From NCBI GenBank assembly GCA_000063505.1, contig CT971583.1, positions 961,918 through 1,025,917 on the forward strand: a DNA stretch of 64,000 bases, given 5' to 3'. Below, one piece after another: positions 46,743 to 56,312 of the stretch (position 1 is the stretch's first letter; every line of letters begins with the position of its first letter). A program made the position numbers and the translations under genes. The notes below the pieces were generated by a model. It was given only the letters and a program-made list of their open reading frames with translations. It was not told where the DNA came from and did no database searches. Source of the stretch: Synechococcus sp. WH 7803 (lineage in GTDB: Bacteria; Cyanobacteriota; Cyanobacteriia; PCC-6307; Cyanobiaceae).

Positions 46743-46813
46743 CTGTTTCGTCTAAGTGCTCACCATCGTAAGTGGCACCGTGAGGTTGCCGGGGTTTCTG
46801 TGACGTGAGTCGT

Positions 46814-47251
46814 TCAGTTGCCCCCCAGCCATTTCTGCCCGTTGAGCCGCTGGAGCAGTCTCGATTGCAGCAGTGCGAGGGTGATTCTCTTTTCGTCGAT
46901 CAGAAACGACTCCAGCAGACTGGGTGCCGTGCCCGACTCGGCTAAGGCAATGGTTTTGCCGGAGGTGATCGCATCGGATTCGAAACAGAGCCAGAACCTG
47001 CGCTCGCCGCTCAGCTCTCCTTTCACCATCCAGCAGGAACCCCCCACCACGGGCCTCTCGCCCTCAATGAGGGACAGGCTCACGGCCCTTTGACCTCGAT
47101 CGTCCAGGGCTTTCGTGAGCGACGGAAGGAAGTCCTCCTGCATGAAGGAGGCAAAGGGTTTGTCCTCGAGCTTGGGTTTGGCGGCAGGTTTTGCTTTGCC
47201 TTCACCAGCGGGTTTGGTCTCGCCTTTCGGCTTGGCAGGGGTTTCGCTCAC
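46814..47251 (-). CDS. DUF2996 family protein (145 aa)
   Basis: A Lys/Pro/Ala-rich N-terminal tail (residues ~1-30) and the DUF2996 core ASFMQEDFLPSLTKAL through LESFLIDEKRITLALLQ and a conserved end RLNGQKWLGGN. A cyanobacteria-specific family of unknown function. It is the last gene of the run from the YkgJ gene through ubiX. Confidence 0.75.
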   Translation of the reverse strand: MSETPAKPKGETKPAGEGKAKPAAKPKLEDKPFASFMQEDFLPSLTKALDDRGQRAVSLSLIEGERPVVGGSCWMVKGELSGERRFWLCFESDAITSGKTIALAESGTAPSLLESFLIDEKRITLALLQSRLLQRLNGQKWLGGN

Positions 47252-47310
47252 CGGATGTTGGTCACTGGCCGGACTGTAGACAGCTCCGGTGGTGCCTCAC
47301 CAGTCGCCGG

Positions 47311-47814
47311 TTACCAGTCCTCGCTGAGGGGCTGATTCCAGTCATCAGCTGCCTCTGCGTTGGATGCTCCAGTGGTCGTGGTTGTAGTCGTTTCCGGAGC
47401 CGACGCCGTCACGGTTTCGGCTTTGGAGTCGCCCCGCCGGATCACGCGAAAGGGCACCGAGACCGTCGGCGCCGGATCGCGCACATCCCGCTCAGGCCAC
47501 GTGACGGTCGCAGCATCGGAAGGAGACGTGGGAGGTTCAATCGGTTCTGAATGCTCAGGTGGCCATGCGATCGGTCGTCGAACTTCGCGCTGCAGCGTTG
47601 GTGCTTGAGGCGTTGCTGCCAAGGCACCTCCTGAGCCCAGTGCAGCGCCTGTTGCGGCGGCAATGGCCATCCAGGCTCCAATGGGCAGGGTGGGTAATTG
47701 CCAGGTGAGGATTCGTAGCGTTCCTCCCTTTCCGAGATTCAGCCCTGCCACCAGCAAGGTGAGCAGCAAAGGGGACAGGCAGGGAATCAGCAGCAGCCGT
47801 TGCAAAGGGGTCAT
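47311..47814 (-). CDS. Hypothetical two-TM protein with a Thr/Pro-rich tail (167 aa)
   Basis: Two hydrophobic segments (about residues 8-27 and 44-66) followed by a long Pro-, Ser- and Thr-rich C-terminal region, ending in a tract of seven Thr and an acidic DDWNQPLSEDW. The ATG overlaps the ubiX stop (ATGA). Function is unknown. Confidence 0.6.
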   Translation of the reverse strand: MTPLQRLLLIPCLSPLLLTLLVAGLNLGKGGTLRILTWQLPTLPIGAWMAIAAATGAALGSGGALAATPQAPTLQREVRRPIAWPPEHSEPIEPPTSPSDAATVTWPERDVRDPAPTVSVPFRVIRRGDSKAETVTASAPETTTTTTTGASNAEAADDWNQPLSEDW

Positions 47815-48422
47815 GGGCGTCGTCCCTGCCAACGGTTCTGGTCTGTTAGCGACTCGCCCAGGCCATCAAACAGACGCATGACGAGAAAATCGATCATGTC
47901 ATCGAGGGACTCCGGCTGGGTGTACCAGGCAGGAATGGGCGGCGCAATCCTGGCTCCAGCTTCTGCAAGCGTTGTGAGGTTGCGCAGGTGTATCAAGTTC
48001 CACGGCATTTCCCTCGGGGCAATCACGAGGGGTCTGCCTTCTTTGAGGTGCACATCAGCACTGCGCTCAAGAAGATCCCCTGCCAATCCAGCCGCCAGAC
48101 GCCCCACGGTTCCCATCGAGCAGGGAACAACCACCATTCCCCGGGTCATCACACTGCCACTGGCCACCACCGCGGCTTGATCATCCCAGCGATGACAGAC
48201 CAGTTCGCCGCTTTGCACATCGAGATGGTCACGCCAGAACCGTTGCTGCTGATCGGGGTCCACCGGAACGGCGATGGCCCGTTCAGCTCTCCAAACTTCA
48301 TGGGCTCCTCGGCTCACGATCACGTGCACGCTGTGACCCCCGCGGAGAAGCCATTGCAGGCTGCGTTCAGCGAGTTGTTGGGCCGATGCGCCGCTGATGC
48401 CGATCACGAACGGAGCGCTCAT
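47811..48422 (-). CDS. ubiX: Flavin prenyltransferase UbiX (203 aa)
   Basis: Makes prenylated FMN, the cofactor of UbiD decarboxylases. The FMN site VIGISGASA at the N-terminus, VVVPCSMGTVGRLAAGLAGDLLERSADV and the PLVIAPREMPWNLIHLRNLTTLAEAG region are characteristic. No ubiD is in the window. It overlaps the RNase II-like gene by four bases. Confidence 0.95.
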   Translation of the reverse strand: MSAPFVIGISGASAQQLAERSLQWLLRGGHSVHVIVSRGAHEVWRAERAIAVPVDPDQQQRFWRDHLDVQSGELVCHRWDDQAAVVASGSVMTRGMVVVPCSMGTVGRLAAGLAGDLLERSADVHLKEGRPLVIAPREMPWNLIHLRNLTTLAEAGARIAPPIPAWYTQPESLDDMIDFLVMRLFDGLGESLTDQNRWQGRRP

Positions 48423-50797
48423 GAGTCTGAGACGGCCACAGGCAGGGGGGCTGCCTGCTCGTCAGATTCTTCCGCGGGCACCACTTCAAGGTCGATCTGG
48501 TTGCGCAGCACATCCACTTTCAACACCTTCACCTTCACTTCATCGCCGAGCTGATAAACCCTGCGACTGCGTCGTCCGACGAGTCGATTCTGGCGCGAAC
48601 GGTATTCGTACCAGTCGTCATTCAATGAGCTCACATGCACTAACCCTTCCACCATCGATGGAGGGATCTCCACAAAAAACCCATAACTCTGCACACCGCT
48701 GATCACTCCGGTTTGCTCCTGATTCACCATGGGTTCAGCGCTTCTGGCTTGCGCCATGGCGACCACGTCTTTGCGCAGCTCTGACACCTGCCGGCGGCGT
48801 GTGTTCAAGCGCTGGATGATGCGCTCCCGAAACAGCTCTGAGAGTTTTTGATCCTGCGAGGCCGTGAACAGCGGCCAGGTGATCTGATCGCCTGCTCCTC
48901 GAGACCCAATCCCCACCTTGGTTTTGTGCCGCACGCTTGGACGGTCCTTGCCTTCATTGAGCAATTGACAAAGAACCTGTTGATTCAAAAGATCGGCGTA
49001 ATGCAGCGTTGGGCAACACCAGGGAGCCAGGGATTGAGCGCCAACCGAACCGGGACTCTCCGCTCGGCTGGTCTGCTCGTCAACATCGTCTGATGTGGTG
49101 GTTTCAGAGTCTGGATCGGTGGTGTTGTCAGCATCGGGCTGCGGGTTTCCGGCGGTCGCAGCAGCCTCATTGAGGCGATAAAGGCTGTCAGGCAGTGCAT
49201 GACGAAGCTGGAGATTGAGCACGCGGCTTGATTGACAACCGGCAACAGCCTTGGCGAGTTCATCGGCGGACGGTGTTCCGTCTTCATCGAGTTCGAGAGG
49301 AACATCCAGGGCAATGGCTGCCTTGGCCACGTCCATCAGAGCGGAGTCGTCGGCTGGGGGTGCACCCAGCAGAACGGACGGGAGTTTCAAATCTTCGCTC
49401 TGCGCATGCCAGACCCTGTGAGCCGTGCGCAACAGCACCGCCATCACCGATTCCGGTGAGCTCGGATTCAGCGGCTCTGCCCAGTTGGCTGCATCACCAT
49501 CGGGGGCCAGTGGGTTTAAATCCCCGAGCATGTCGAGCTGAGGCCTGGGCAGGTCGAGTTCGATCAAACCGGCAGATCGTTCGCTTTCATGAGCACTCTT
49601 GGCACTGAAAATCAAAGTTTCCAGTTGGCTGATCTGCTCTTTGATCGCTTTCAAGTCCGCTGGAATCGCCCTTGATTTCGGTTTGCGTCCTGCGAGAGCT
49701 TCCAGATGTGTTTGGGTGATCTGTGCAACCGGACGGATTCTGGTTAGGGAGAAGTCCCAATCCTTCCATTCACCGTCAGCACTGAGATCCAGCCGAAGCG
49801 TGACCGCATCCTGCACTTCGCCAACGCGAAATGCGCTGGCCTTTGTCAAGGCAGGGCTCAGAAGCGGCAACCAATGTTGGCCGAGGCAGATACTCTCCGA
49901 TTGATTCAACAGCCACTGGTCGAGACTGTTTCCAGGGGCCAGCCGTTCGGCGACTGCTGGAGCATGGATCCAAAGGCGCGTCCCTCCTTCGTGGGGAATG
50001 ACGTGCAGTGCCGGCAGGGAGACAGCGTCGGTTGCAGACCAGCCTGTGAGCAGGAGTGCAGGTTGATCTGTGCAGTCCACTCGCTTTTTGGCTGCCGGTG
50101 CCTTCAGCGAAGCGCGAGGTGGGGTGGGCCGCTGATGGAAATTAGCTTTCGTCAACATCAGGTCCCGATCCGCTTCGGGTCCGCCATTGAGAGGCAGGGA
50201 GCGGGAGACATGGCCCTGGGCTGAGAACTGGGCGACGGGATAGCGGTCAAGAATGACCTCGGCAACCGCTTCATTCGCGGGTGTGTCCGCATGGCCTGCA
50301 TCCTCGGAGGCAAGCTCGATGGTCGCCAGAATCCTGTCGTCGAGGGGGATCGCCACCAGCTTGTCCTCTTGCTGTTCCACGGCCGCAAGCAGACTCGTGG
50401 TGGCCCGTTCCAGGATGCATTGCACACCTCCTTCTGGAGACCGACGGCGACCCCCTTCCCGGGTGATGCGCACCAAAACGCGATCACCGTTCCAGGCGTG
50501 ATTCAACTGATGGTCGCGGATGTAGATGTCATCACCGCCGTCATCGCGGATTGCAAAACAAAAGCCTTTGCTACTGCAACGCAGGCGGGCTTCCACCAGG
50601 TCATCAGTGATGCAGCGTTGAACCGCTCCGCTGTCATCGGTGCTCAGGATCCCAAGACGCGAGAGCGCCTGCAGTGCCAGCCCCAGAGACTGCTTTTCCG
50701 TTCGATTCGACAGCCTTAGGATCTTCTCGAGTTTTGCTTGGTCCAGGCTTCCATCAGCGGGAACCTGGTCGAGCAGATCGGCGACCGTGAATTTCAT
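48419..50797 (-). CDS. RNase II/R-family protein with degenerate catalytic site (792 aa)
   Basis: The family order is recognisable: N-terminal helical and cold-shock-like domains (with FAIRDDGGDDIYIRDHQLNHAWNGDRVLVRI), an RNB-type core (~residues 240-615) and a C-terminal S1 domain (VISGVQSYGFFVEIPPSMVEGLVHVS). However, the four catalytic Asp of RNase II (DxxxxxDxDD) are replaced by TGWSATDAVSLPAL (residues 251-264), and the conserved Arg of SPxRRYADL is gone (CPTLHYADLLN, 595-605). An acidic insertion lies at ~550-585. It is probably catalytically inactive or very altered; an RNA-binding or chaperone role is possible. Confidence 0.85.
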   Translation of the reverse strand: MKFTVADLLDQVPADGSLDQAKLEKILRLSNRTEKQSLGLALQALSRLGILSTDDSGAVQRCITDDLVEARLRCSSKGFCFAIRDDGGDDIYIRDHQLNHAWNGDRVLVRITREGGRRRSPEGGVQCILERATTSLLAAVEQQEDKLVAIPLDDRILATIELASEDAGHADTPANEAVAEVILDRYPVAQFSAQGHVSRSLPLNGGPEADRDLMLTKANFHQRPTPPRASLKAPAAKKRVDCTDQPALLLTGWSATDAVSLPALHVIPHEGGTRLWIHAPAVAERLAPGNSLDQWLLNQSESICLGQHWLPLLSPALTKASAFRVGEVQDAVTLRLDLSADGEWKDWDFSLTRIRPVAQITQTHLEALAGRKPKSRAIPADLKAIKEQISQLETLIFSAKSAHESERSAGLIELDLPRPQLDMLGDLNPLAPDGDAANWAEPLNPSSPESVMAVLLRTAHRVWHAQSEDLKLPSVLLGAPPADDSALMDVAKAAIALDVPLELDEDGTPSADELAKAVAGCQSSRVLNLQLRHALPDSLYRLNEAAATAGNPQPDADNTTDPDSETTTSDDVDEQTSRAESPGSVGAQSLAPWCCPTLHYADLLNQQVLCQLLNEGKDRPSVRHKTKVGIGSRGAGDQITWPLFTASQDQKLSELFRERIIQRLNTRRRQVSELRKDVVAMAQARSAEPMVNQEQTGVISGVQSYGFFVEIPPSMVEGLVHVSSLNDDWYEYRSRQNRLVGRRSRRVYQLGDEVKVKVLKVDVLRNQIDLEVVPAEESDEQAAPLPVAVSDS

Positions 50798-50923
50798 CAG
50801 AACGGAATCGGGAACCGGCCTTCAGGACCGGGAGAGAAACGATGCAGGCTCGCAAGCAGCAGGGGATGCGTGCCCTTCTTGATCTTTTGGATCTTACGAG
50901 CCGATGCCTTGCTGGGGTGTGGG

Positions 50924-51229
50924 TCAGTCCTGTTCCGGGATGATGCTGCCGTCCGTTTTCAGCATCGGCCAGAGAAGGCGCAGTCCGATGACCAGGAAGC
51001 CGATGGAGGCCAAGAGCTGAAGCCAATCGGCGGGAATCACTGCCGACAGAGAGCCTCCCGCGACCGCTCCGATCAGGCTTGCAATCACCAGGGCGCTGGA
51101 TGATCCCAGAAACACCGCAAGTGGCCGATCCGATGTGCCGCTGATCGCAACCGTTGCCAACTGCGTTTTGTCGCCGAGTTCAGCCAGAAACACGGTGACG
51201 AAGGTTGAGAGCAGCAGCGTGATGTTCAT
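50924..51229 (-). CDS. Half-size GDT1/Mnx-family Mn2+/Ca2+ exporter subunit (101 aa)
   Basis: Three helices and the single GDT1 signature ELGDKTQLA (residues ~17-25). The usual GDT1/UPF0016 protein has two such halves in one chain; in Synechocystis there are both full-length and half-size (Hmx) forms that pair. The second half is encoded just upstream (51278-51607), so the two probably form a heterodimer that exports Mn2+ to the thylakoid lumen or periplasm. Confidence 0.9.
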   Translation of the reverse strand: MNITLLLSTFVTVFLAELGDKTQLATVAISGTSDRPLAVFLGSSSALVIASLIGAVAGGSLSAVIPADWLQLLASIGFLVIGLRLLWPMLKTDGSIIPEQD

Positions 51230-51277
51230 CGATGGGTTGGCGCGATGGATCGGAGAGTTGAGCGTTCTCGGTCTCGC

Positions 51278-51607
51278 TCAGAGCAGATGGCCGTGCAGCA
51301 CTGATTGCAAAGCCTGAGATCCGAGCCACAGACCCAGTCCAACCATCAGCAAGCCAGCCATTTGTTCCAGGCGTTCGGGTTGCAGGACCGACGAAAGCCA
51401 GCGGCCGACGAGCACTCCTACCAGGCTGGAACAAATCAGTGCCAGAGCGGCACCACCGAAGACCAGCCAAGGCTGTCCCGATTCAGCGGAGAGCAACAGC
51501 GTTGCCAACTGCGTCTTATCGCCCAGTTCCGCCAGGAACACGGTGGTGAACGTACTCACCAGAACGGTTGTGAACCCTGGACGCTGAGAGCTTCCGGCGT
51601 CGGTCAT
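51278..51607 (-). CDS. Half-size GDT1/Mnx-family Mn2+/Ca2+ exporter subunit (109 aa)
   Basis: The second half-sized GDT1 protein, with the motif ELGDKTQLA and three helices, plus a polar N-terminal extension (MTDAGSSQRPG). Its start overlaps the YkgJ gene stop by four bases (ATGA), and the other half follows 48 bases downstream. The motif sequences of both halves are identical, as expected of a tandem duplication that has kept both active sites. Confidence 0.9.
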   Translation of the reverse strand: MTDAGSSQRPGFTTVLVSTFTTVFLAELGDKTQLATLLLSAESGQPWLVFGGAALALICSSLVGVLVGRWLSSVLQPERLEQMAGLLMVGLGLWLGSQALQSVLHGHLL

Positions 51608-51975
51608 CGCGATGGAGGCGTGGATCGAATCAGCCGTTCGAACTTACGCAGTTCCAGACTGCGTCCGCCGTGAACCGATCGAATCTGCTGGCGGCAGCAA
51701 GCGATGGCGAAGGCATCAGCGCGGTCTTCAGGAATGTTGAAAAGGCTGCAGAGGCTCGCGACACGACAGAAATCCGGGCGCTCGGCGTAGATCCGACAAC
51801 GTCTGGCACCGCTGTCGAAGTGAATGCACCACCCATCGTTCCCAACCATGGCGAGATATTGGCTCTGCTGTTCAGGTGTCAGGGCTTCGATCGCTTCCTG
51901 ACGTTCCTCTGGGGCAAGCCTGCAACAAGCTCCGCAATGCTGCAGACAGGCCCAGTTCTGGGAGTGACGACTCAT
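51604..51975 (-). CDS. YkgJ-family Cys-cluster protein (123 aa)
   Basis: A small soluble protein with clustered Cys (CLQHCGACC near residue 10, then GWC, RRC, DFC and SLC), probably a zinc or Fe-S site, as in the YkgJ family. Function is unknown. It heads the transcript of the GDT1 halves and the RNase II-like gene. Confidence 0.85.
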   Translation of the reverse strand: MSRHSQNWACLQHCGACCRLAPEERQEAIEALTPEQQSQYLAMVGNDGWCIHFDSGARRCRIYAERPDFCRVASLCSLFNIPEDRADAFAIACCRQQIRSVHGGRSLELRKFERLIRSTPPSR

Positions 51976-52125
51976 GATGGCGGTCCGTTTTGGGTTGCTT
52001 TCAGCCCGAGCTGTGACGCGTGTTGCTGTGACAAGCCGTCACAGAGACCAGGACGGATTGAAGTGTTTCTGGCGGGAGGCTCGTAGCCTGGCGGCGGCAA
52101 ACTGTTGCTTACCTGCTTTCGACCC

Positions 52126-52233
52126 ATGGGAATCGATTTCCACCTGATCGCCAATTTCGGCGCACTGGCCTTGATCACCCTGGCTGGCCCGGCAGTGATC
52201 TTTATCCTCTTCTACCGCCGCGGCGCACTCTGA
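52126..52233 (+). CDS. psb30: Photosystem II reaction centre protein Psb30/Ycf12 (35 aa)
   Basis: A very short gene, easy to miss. It encodes [20 protein letters not shown] followed by a typical single thylakoid-membrane helix and the basic end FYRRGAL, the conserved Psb30 pattern. The subunit sits at the edge of PSII near cytochrome b559 and stabilises it. The last 22 bases overlap the convergent ClC channel gene. Confidence 0.93.
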
Positions 52234-53582
52234 CGCTTGAGCTTGCTCAAGCCGTGATACACCGGGTCCCTGCAAACCAGGCGCCCGGTGTAGGAGGCCA
52301 GAACAGCTGCAAGCACCACTCCGGCGAACAATTGCTGATCTCCAGCGAGACGCCACGCGAAAATGATGGAGACCAGGGGGAGCTGAGTTGCTCCTGAGAG
52401 TCCTGCAGCCAGACCCAATCCGATCCCCAGCTGACCGCTGTAACCAGCGATTGCGCAGACGGTGTAGCCCAGCACAGCTCCGAAGGTGAGGGATGGATCG
52501 ATCAAGCCGCCTGGAACGCCAGGGCTGAGAGCCAGCATCGGAGCGATCACCCGCACAACGGTGATCCAAAGGCTGGTGAAGCCTGTTAACCACTGACTCT
52601 CGTTTTCAACAGGATTGGGCATGCCCTGCTCAATCAGCTGCCTCACCAGCGATTCACCATCAGAGGTGGATGTTCCCCAGCTCATCAGAGCCAGGAGGCT
52701 CAAACCTCCTCCGAGATAGAGGCCTGTGCGCAGGGGCCGTTGCCTTACCGATGTCGACAGCCGCTGGGTGAGCCAGACAAGCCCCTTGTTGAACAGACCG
52801 CCAACAACACCTGCGACAAGACCAACCGGGATTGCCATCATCAGCTGTTCCCACTCCGGTGTCACGATGTTGAGAACGCCAAGGCCGAACATCGGTTGTC
52901 CACCGATGTTCGACAGTCCTGCTGCCGCAACGCTGATCACGAGAGCAGGCCAGATGGTGACGATGGCGTAATCAGCCGTGAGCTCCTCCAGCATGAAAAC
53001 GGCCCCGAGCAAAGGCGTGTTGAAGCCCCCGGCCAGGCCGGCACCTCCGCCGATGGCCACCATCTGCCGCTCGGTCAGCGACGGCAGCCATCCCTTGAAA
53101 CGCCGATGGCAGGCTCTGGCCACAGCAGCACCGAACTGCACAACAGGTCCTTCCCTGCCCAGGGGAAACATGGCCACGGTGGCGATCGACCAGAGAAGGC
53201 CCCGTTGCACCGTTCCTGGAGCTGCCATCGCCCGCGGCAGCAGCGACGGATCTTTCAATCCATTCATCGTGGAGGGAATTCCAGACCCTGCTCCCTCATG
53301 CCATGGACCTCGCTGCAGCAGCAGGAGAACAGGCATCACGACCAGCGGCGCCAGTGCCACAAGAACACCGGGCAACGTCCATGGACTGGCTGCATTCGTT
53401 GGCAGCAAGACATACAACCGTTCCTGAATGCGGTCCACCAGGTTGAGTGGCAGACAGGCGACGCCGATCAGCACGCCAACGATCACCAGGCTGATGAAAT
53501 GACGTGCGATGTCCCCCAACTGGCGTTGGGAGGGCAAAGTTCCTGGAATCAGGGCGCTTTCCTGGCGACGATCCGGACTCAT
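52212..53582 (-). CDS. ClC-family chloride channel or Cl-/H+ antiporter (456 aa)
   Basis: Many helices with ClC signatures: [10 protein letters not shown] (GSGIP selectivity loop), [16 protein letters not shown] (GREGP with the gating Glu) and [15 protein letters not shown]; later [18 protein letters not shown]. The start overlaps the recJ stop (ATGA). In cyanobacteria a ClC protein could balance charge across thylakoids. It overlaps psb30 tail to tail by 22 bases. Confidence 0.9.
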
Positions 53583-55474
53583 GGGCAAAGGCCGAGACCC
53601 ACGCAGGCCTCTTGCAGCAGACCCGCAACGTAGGGGTGCCGGGCCCGGCTGTCGTCACTCTCCAGCACACCGATGGCGTTGATTGTGCAGATCATGGACT
53701 CACCGGCAGGGTTCAGCACTTGCAGGGCCTTCGGACCGACACGCTCCATCCTGTAAGTGCCAGATCCGCGTTTGAGTTCCATCACGGCATGGTGCGTGCG
53801 CAGGGCCTGCACCTCCAGCTGGAAACGGGTTTCTCCACGCCAGTGATTCTGGGTGAGTCGGTAGGCCAGATCAATTGTCTGCGCAATCGCAGTGCCGGCT
53901 GGCCAGCGCCAGATGATCGCCTGACGTTCCGTGCCGTTCTGCTCCAGGGTCAAGCGTCGATGCCCACCGCGCAGCGACTGTTGATCGGCAACACGGCACC
54001 CCCTCGACCAGAACAACGGCTTGGGATGACCTGCGCCGAAGGGTTCCAGCTTCTGCAGGCCTGCCCAGAGGTCATGGTTGATCTCCTCGAGGGTCAGCAG
54101 GGCCTCCGGTTCCACCAGCAAGCCCTCCCCCCTCTGCTCGATCCAAGTTGCGGCCAGCTTGTTAAGACCGGCGTGGAGCTCCGTCACGGCTGAGGCGTGA
54201 ACCGTGAAGCCTCCCGCTGCAGGGTGGCCTCCAAAGCGTTCCAGCAGATGACCGCAGTGCTTGAGCGCTTCATCCACGGCAAACCCCTCGGGGGCACGGA
54301 CGGATGCCCGCATCAAACCATCCCCATCCGCCGCCAGCAGGGCCGCCGGCCTCTGATAACGCTCAACCAAACGGGCGGCCACGATTCCAATGACGCCATG
54401 ATGCCAATGGCCCTGTGCCAAGAGCAGGAAGGGCGGCAGGGGGGATGGATCACTCTCCAGCAAGGCAATCGCTTCCGCTTCGATGGCATCGCAGAGCTCG
54501 CGGCGTTGGCGGTTGAGAACATCGCAGCGTCGCCCCAGTTCGTAGGCCTGGTCTTGATCCTCTGCGGTCAGAAGGTCCACCACCAGCACAGGATCCCCGA
54601 TGCGGCCGACCGCATTGATCCTCGGTGCCAGCTGGAAACCAATGTCGTCGGCGACGAGGGGACGTTCCCCTAGCCCAGCCAGTTGCTGCAGGGCCTGCAC
54701 ACCCGGACAGCGGCTGCGGTGCAGGTGTTTCAACCCTTCCTTCAGCAGGCTGCGGTTGGCACCTGTCAGGGGTGCCATGTCCGCGACGGTGCCGATGCAA
54801 AAGAGATCCCGGGAGCTGGCAATCGCTTCGGGCCGGTTCATCTCCAACGCCAGGGTGTGCGCCACGATGTAGGCAAGCCCGACCCCCGCAAGACCTTGAT
54901 AGGGCGAGTCTTCAGGGGTTGTGGCCGGATGAATCAGGGCCATGGCCTTCGGCGGCTGATCCGGAAGGGTGTGGTGGTCCGTGAGGATCACATCCACCGC
55001 GAGGTCATCGGCACGCTGCAGTGCTTCCGTTGCGGCAACACCGTTGTCGACGGTGATCAGGAGCCTGATGCCTTCCGCATGCAGCTGTTCCACCATCCCC
55101 GGGTTTAACCCGTAGCCGTCATCCATCCGGCTTGGAATGGCTGCTTTCGGATTGGCACCAAGCACGCGAAAGGCCCGCAGCAGCAGGGCGGTGCTGGTCA
55201 TGCCGTCAGCGTCGTAATCACCGCAAACGGCCAGAGATTCACCTGTCTGGCATGCCGTTTTTAAGCGCGCTATTGCTGCTGCGAGCTGGGGGAAGTGGTC
55301 GTGAGGAGAGGGCGGTGCCTGATCGCTCAGGAGCGCTTCCACGTCTGCGCTCGTCGACATGCCGCGCCGTATAAGCACAGCTCTGAGTGGTTCAGGTAAA
55401 GCAAGACCTTCGAGGGGGAGGCCAGCGATGGGCCGCGGTAAGCGCCACTGCTGCTGACGGGCGACCTCCACCAT
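53579..55474 (-). CDS. recJ: Single-stranded-DNA exonuclease RecJ (631 aa)
   Basis: A DHH-family 5'-3' exonuclease for recombination and mismatch repair. The motif series is complete: VCGDYDADGMTSTALL (motif I), LLITVDNG (II), LTDHHTLPD (the DHH motif III), FCIGTVADMAPL (IV) and GHPAAGGFTV in the DHHA1 region. It is encoded with the ClC gene on the minus strand. Confidence 0.95.
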   Translation of the reverse strand: MVEVARQQQWRLPRPIAGLPLEGLALPEPLRAVLIRRGMSTSADVEALLSDQAPPSPHDHFPQLAAAIARLKTACQTGESLAVCGDYDADGMTSTALLLRAFRVLGANPKAAIPSRMDDGYGLNPGMVEQLHAEGIRLLITVDNGVAATEALQRADDLAVDVILTDHHTLPDQPPKAMALIHPATTPEDSPYQGLAGVGLAYIVAHTLALEMNRPEAIASSRDLFCIGTVADMAPLTGANRSLLKEGLKHLHRSRCPGVQALQQLAGLGERPLVADDIGFQLAPRINAVGRIGDPVLVVDLLTAEDQDQAYELGRRCDVLNRQRRELCDAIEAEAIALLESDPSPLPPFLLLAQGHWHHGVIGIVAARLVERYQRPAALLAADGDGLMRASVRAPEGFAVDEALKHCGHLLERFGGHPAAGGFTVHASAVTELHAGLNKLAATWIEQRGEGLLVEPEALLTLEEINHDLWAGLQKLEPFGAGHPKPLFWSRGCRVADQQSLRGGHRRLTLEQNGTERQAIIWRWPAGTAIAQTIDLAYRLTQNHWRGETRFQLEVQALRTHHAVMELKRGSGTYRMERVGPKALQVLNPAGESMICTINAIGVLESDDSRARHPYVAGLLQEACVGLGLCP

Positions 55475-55556
55475 CCCTCTCCTCCGCTGGCTGCATTGTG
55501 GGAGAGATCAGCTCCGATGGTGTTCCATCAGGCTGAACCCATGCTGAATCGCTGCA

Positions 55557-56312
55557 ATGTCTCGACTGCAAGCCGTCTTTTGGGATGTAGACGGAACCCT
55601 TGCCGATACGGAGATGGACGGCCATCGCGTGGCCTACAACCGTGCGTTTGCTGAGCTTGGTGTCGACTGGCACTGGGATCAAGGCCTGTACGCCGAGCTC
55701 TTGACCATTCCCGGGGGCACCGCGCGCATGCAGCGCTATGCGCAGAGGCGGTCTGTGTTGCTCACATCCGATCGGCTGAAACGCTTGCGCGAAGCGAAGC
55801 AACGCCATTACCTCGCCCTGATTCGCTCCGGTGCCGTGCAGTGGCGCCCAGGCGTGTTGCGGCTGCTCAAGGAGCTTCAGCAGGCCGGTGTTCAGCAGTG
55901 GATTGTCACCAGCAGCGGACTCGCTTCTGTTCAGGCTCTCCTGGACGGTCTCCACGGATTCAGCACAGGCCCTTTCCGCGGTTGGGTGACAGCAGACGAT
56001 GTGCGGTGCTCGAAACCTGATCCAGAGCCTTATCAGCTCGGGCTGCGTCGCAGTGGGGTCGATCCAAACGCCGCGATCGCTTTGGAGGATTCAGCGCAAG
56101 GGTTGCGTTCGGCCCGCGCGGCCGGACTGCGCTGCCTGCTGACCCCATCTCCCTGGGACCCTGAACTGCCAGCGGAGGTGGGGGCTGCGACGGCCGTTGT
56201 GGATCACTTCGGAGCTGATACCCCGTGCCGGGTGCACGTGGGCCCCCCTTGTGAAGGCGGTCAGGTCACGCTGAAGTACCTGGAGATGCTGCTTGATCTG
56301 GAGCAGGGATGA
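55557..56312 (+). CDS. CbbY-like HAD-superfamily phosphatase (251 aa)
   Basis: HAD motifs: the nucleophile FWDVDGTLADTE, WIVTSSGLAS (motif II), a Lys near KPDPEPYQ (motif III) and ALEDSAQGLRSARAAG (motif IV). Related CbbY proteins dephosphorylate xylulose-1,5-bisphosphate, an inhibitor of Rubisco, but the substrate here is not certain. ATG 55557; it overlaps the ycf20-type gene by four bases. Confidence 0.88.
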   Translation: MSRLQAVFWDVDGTLADTEMDGHRVAYNRAFAELGVDWHWDQGLYAELLTIPGGTARMQRYAQRRSVLLTSDRLKRLREAKQRHYLALIRSGAVQWRPGVLRLLKELQQAGVQQWIVTSSGLASVQALLDGLHGFSTGPFRGWVTADDVRCSKPDPEPYQLGLRRSGVDPNAAIALEDSAQGLRSARAAGLRCLLTPSPWDPELPAEVGAATAVVDHFGADTPCRVHVGPPCEGGQVTLKYLEMLLDLEQG

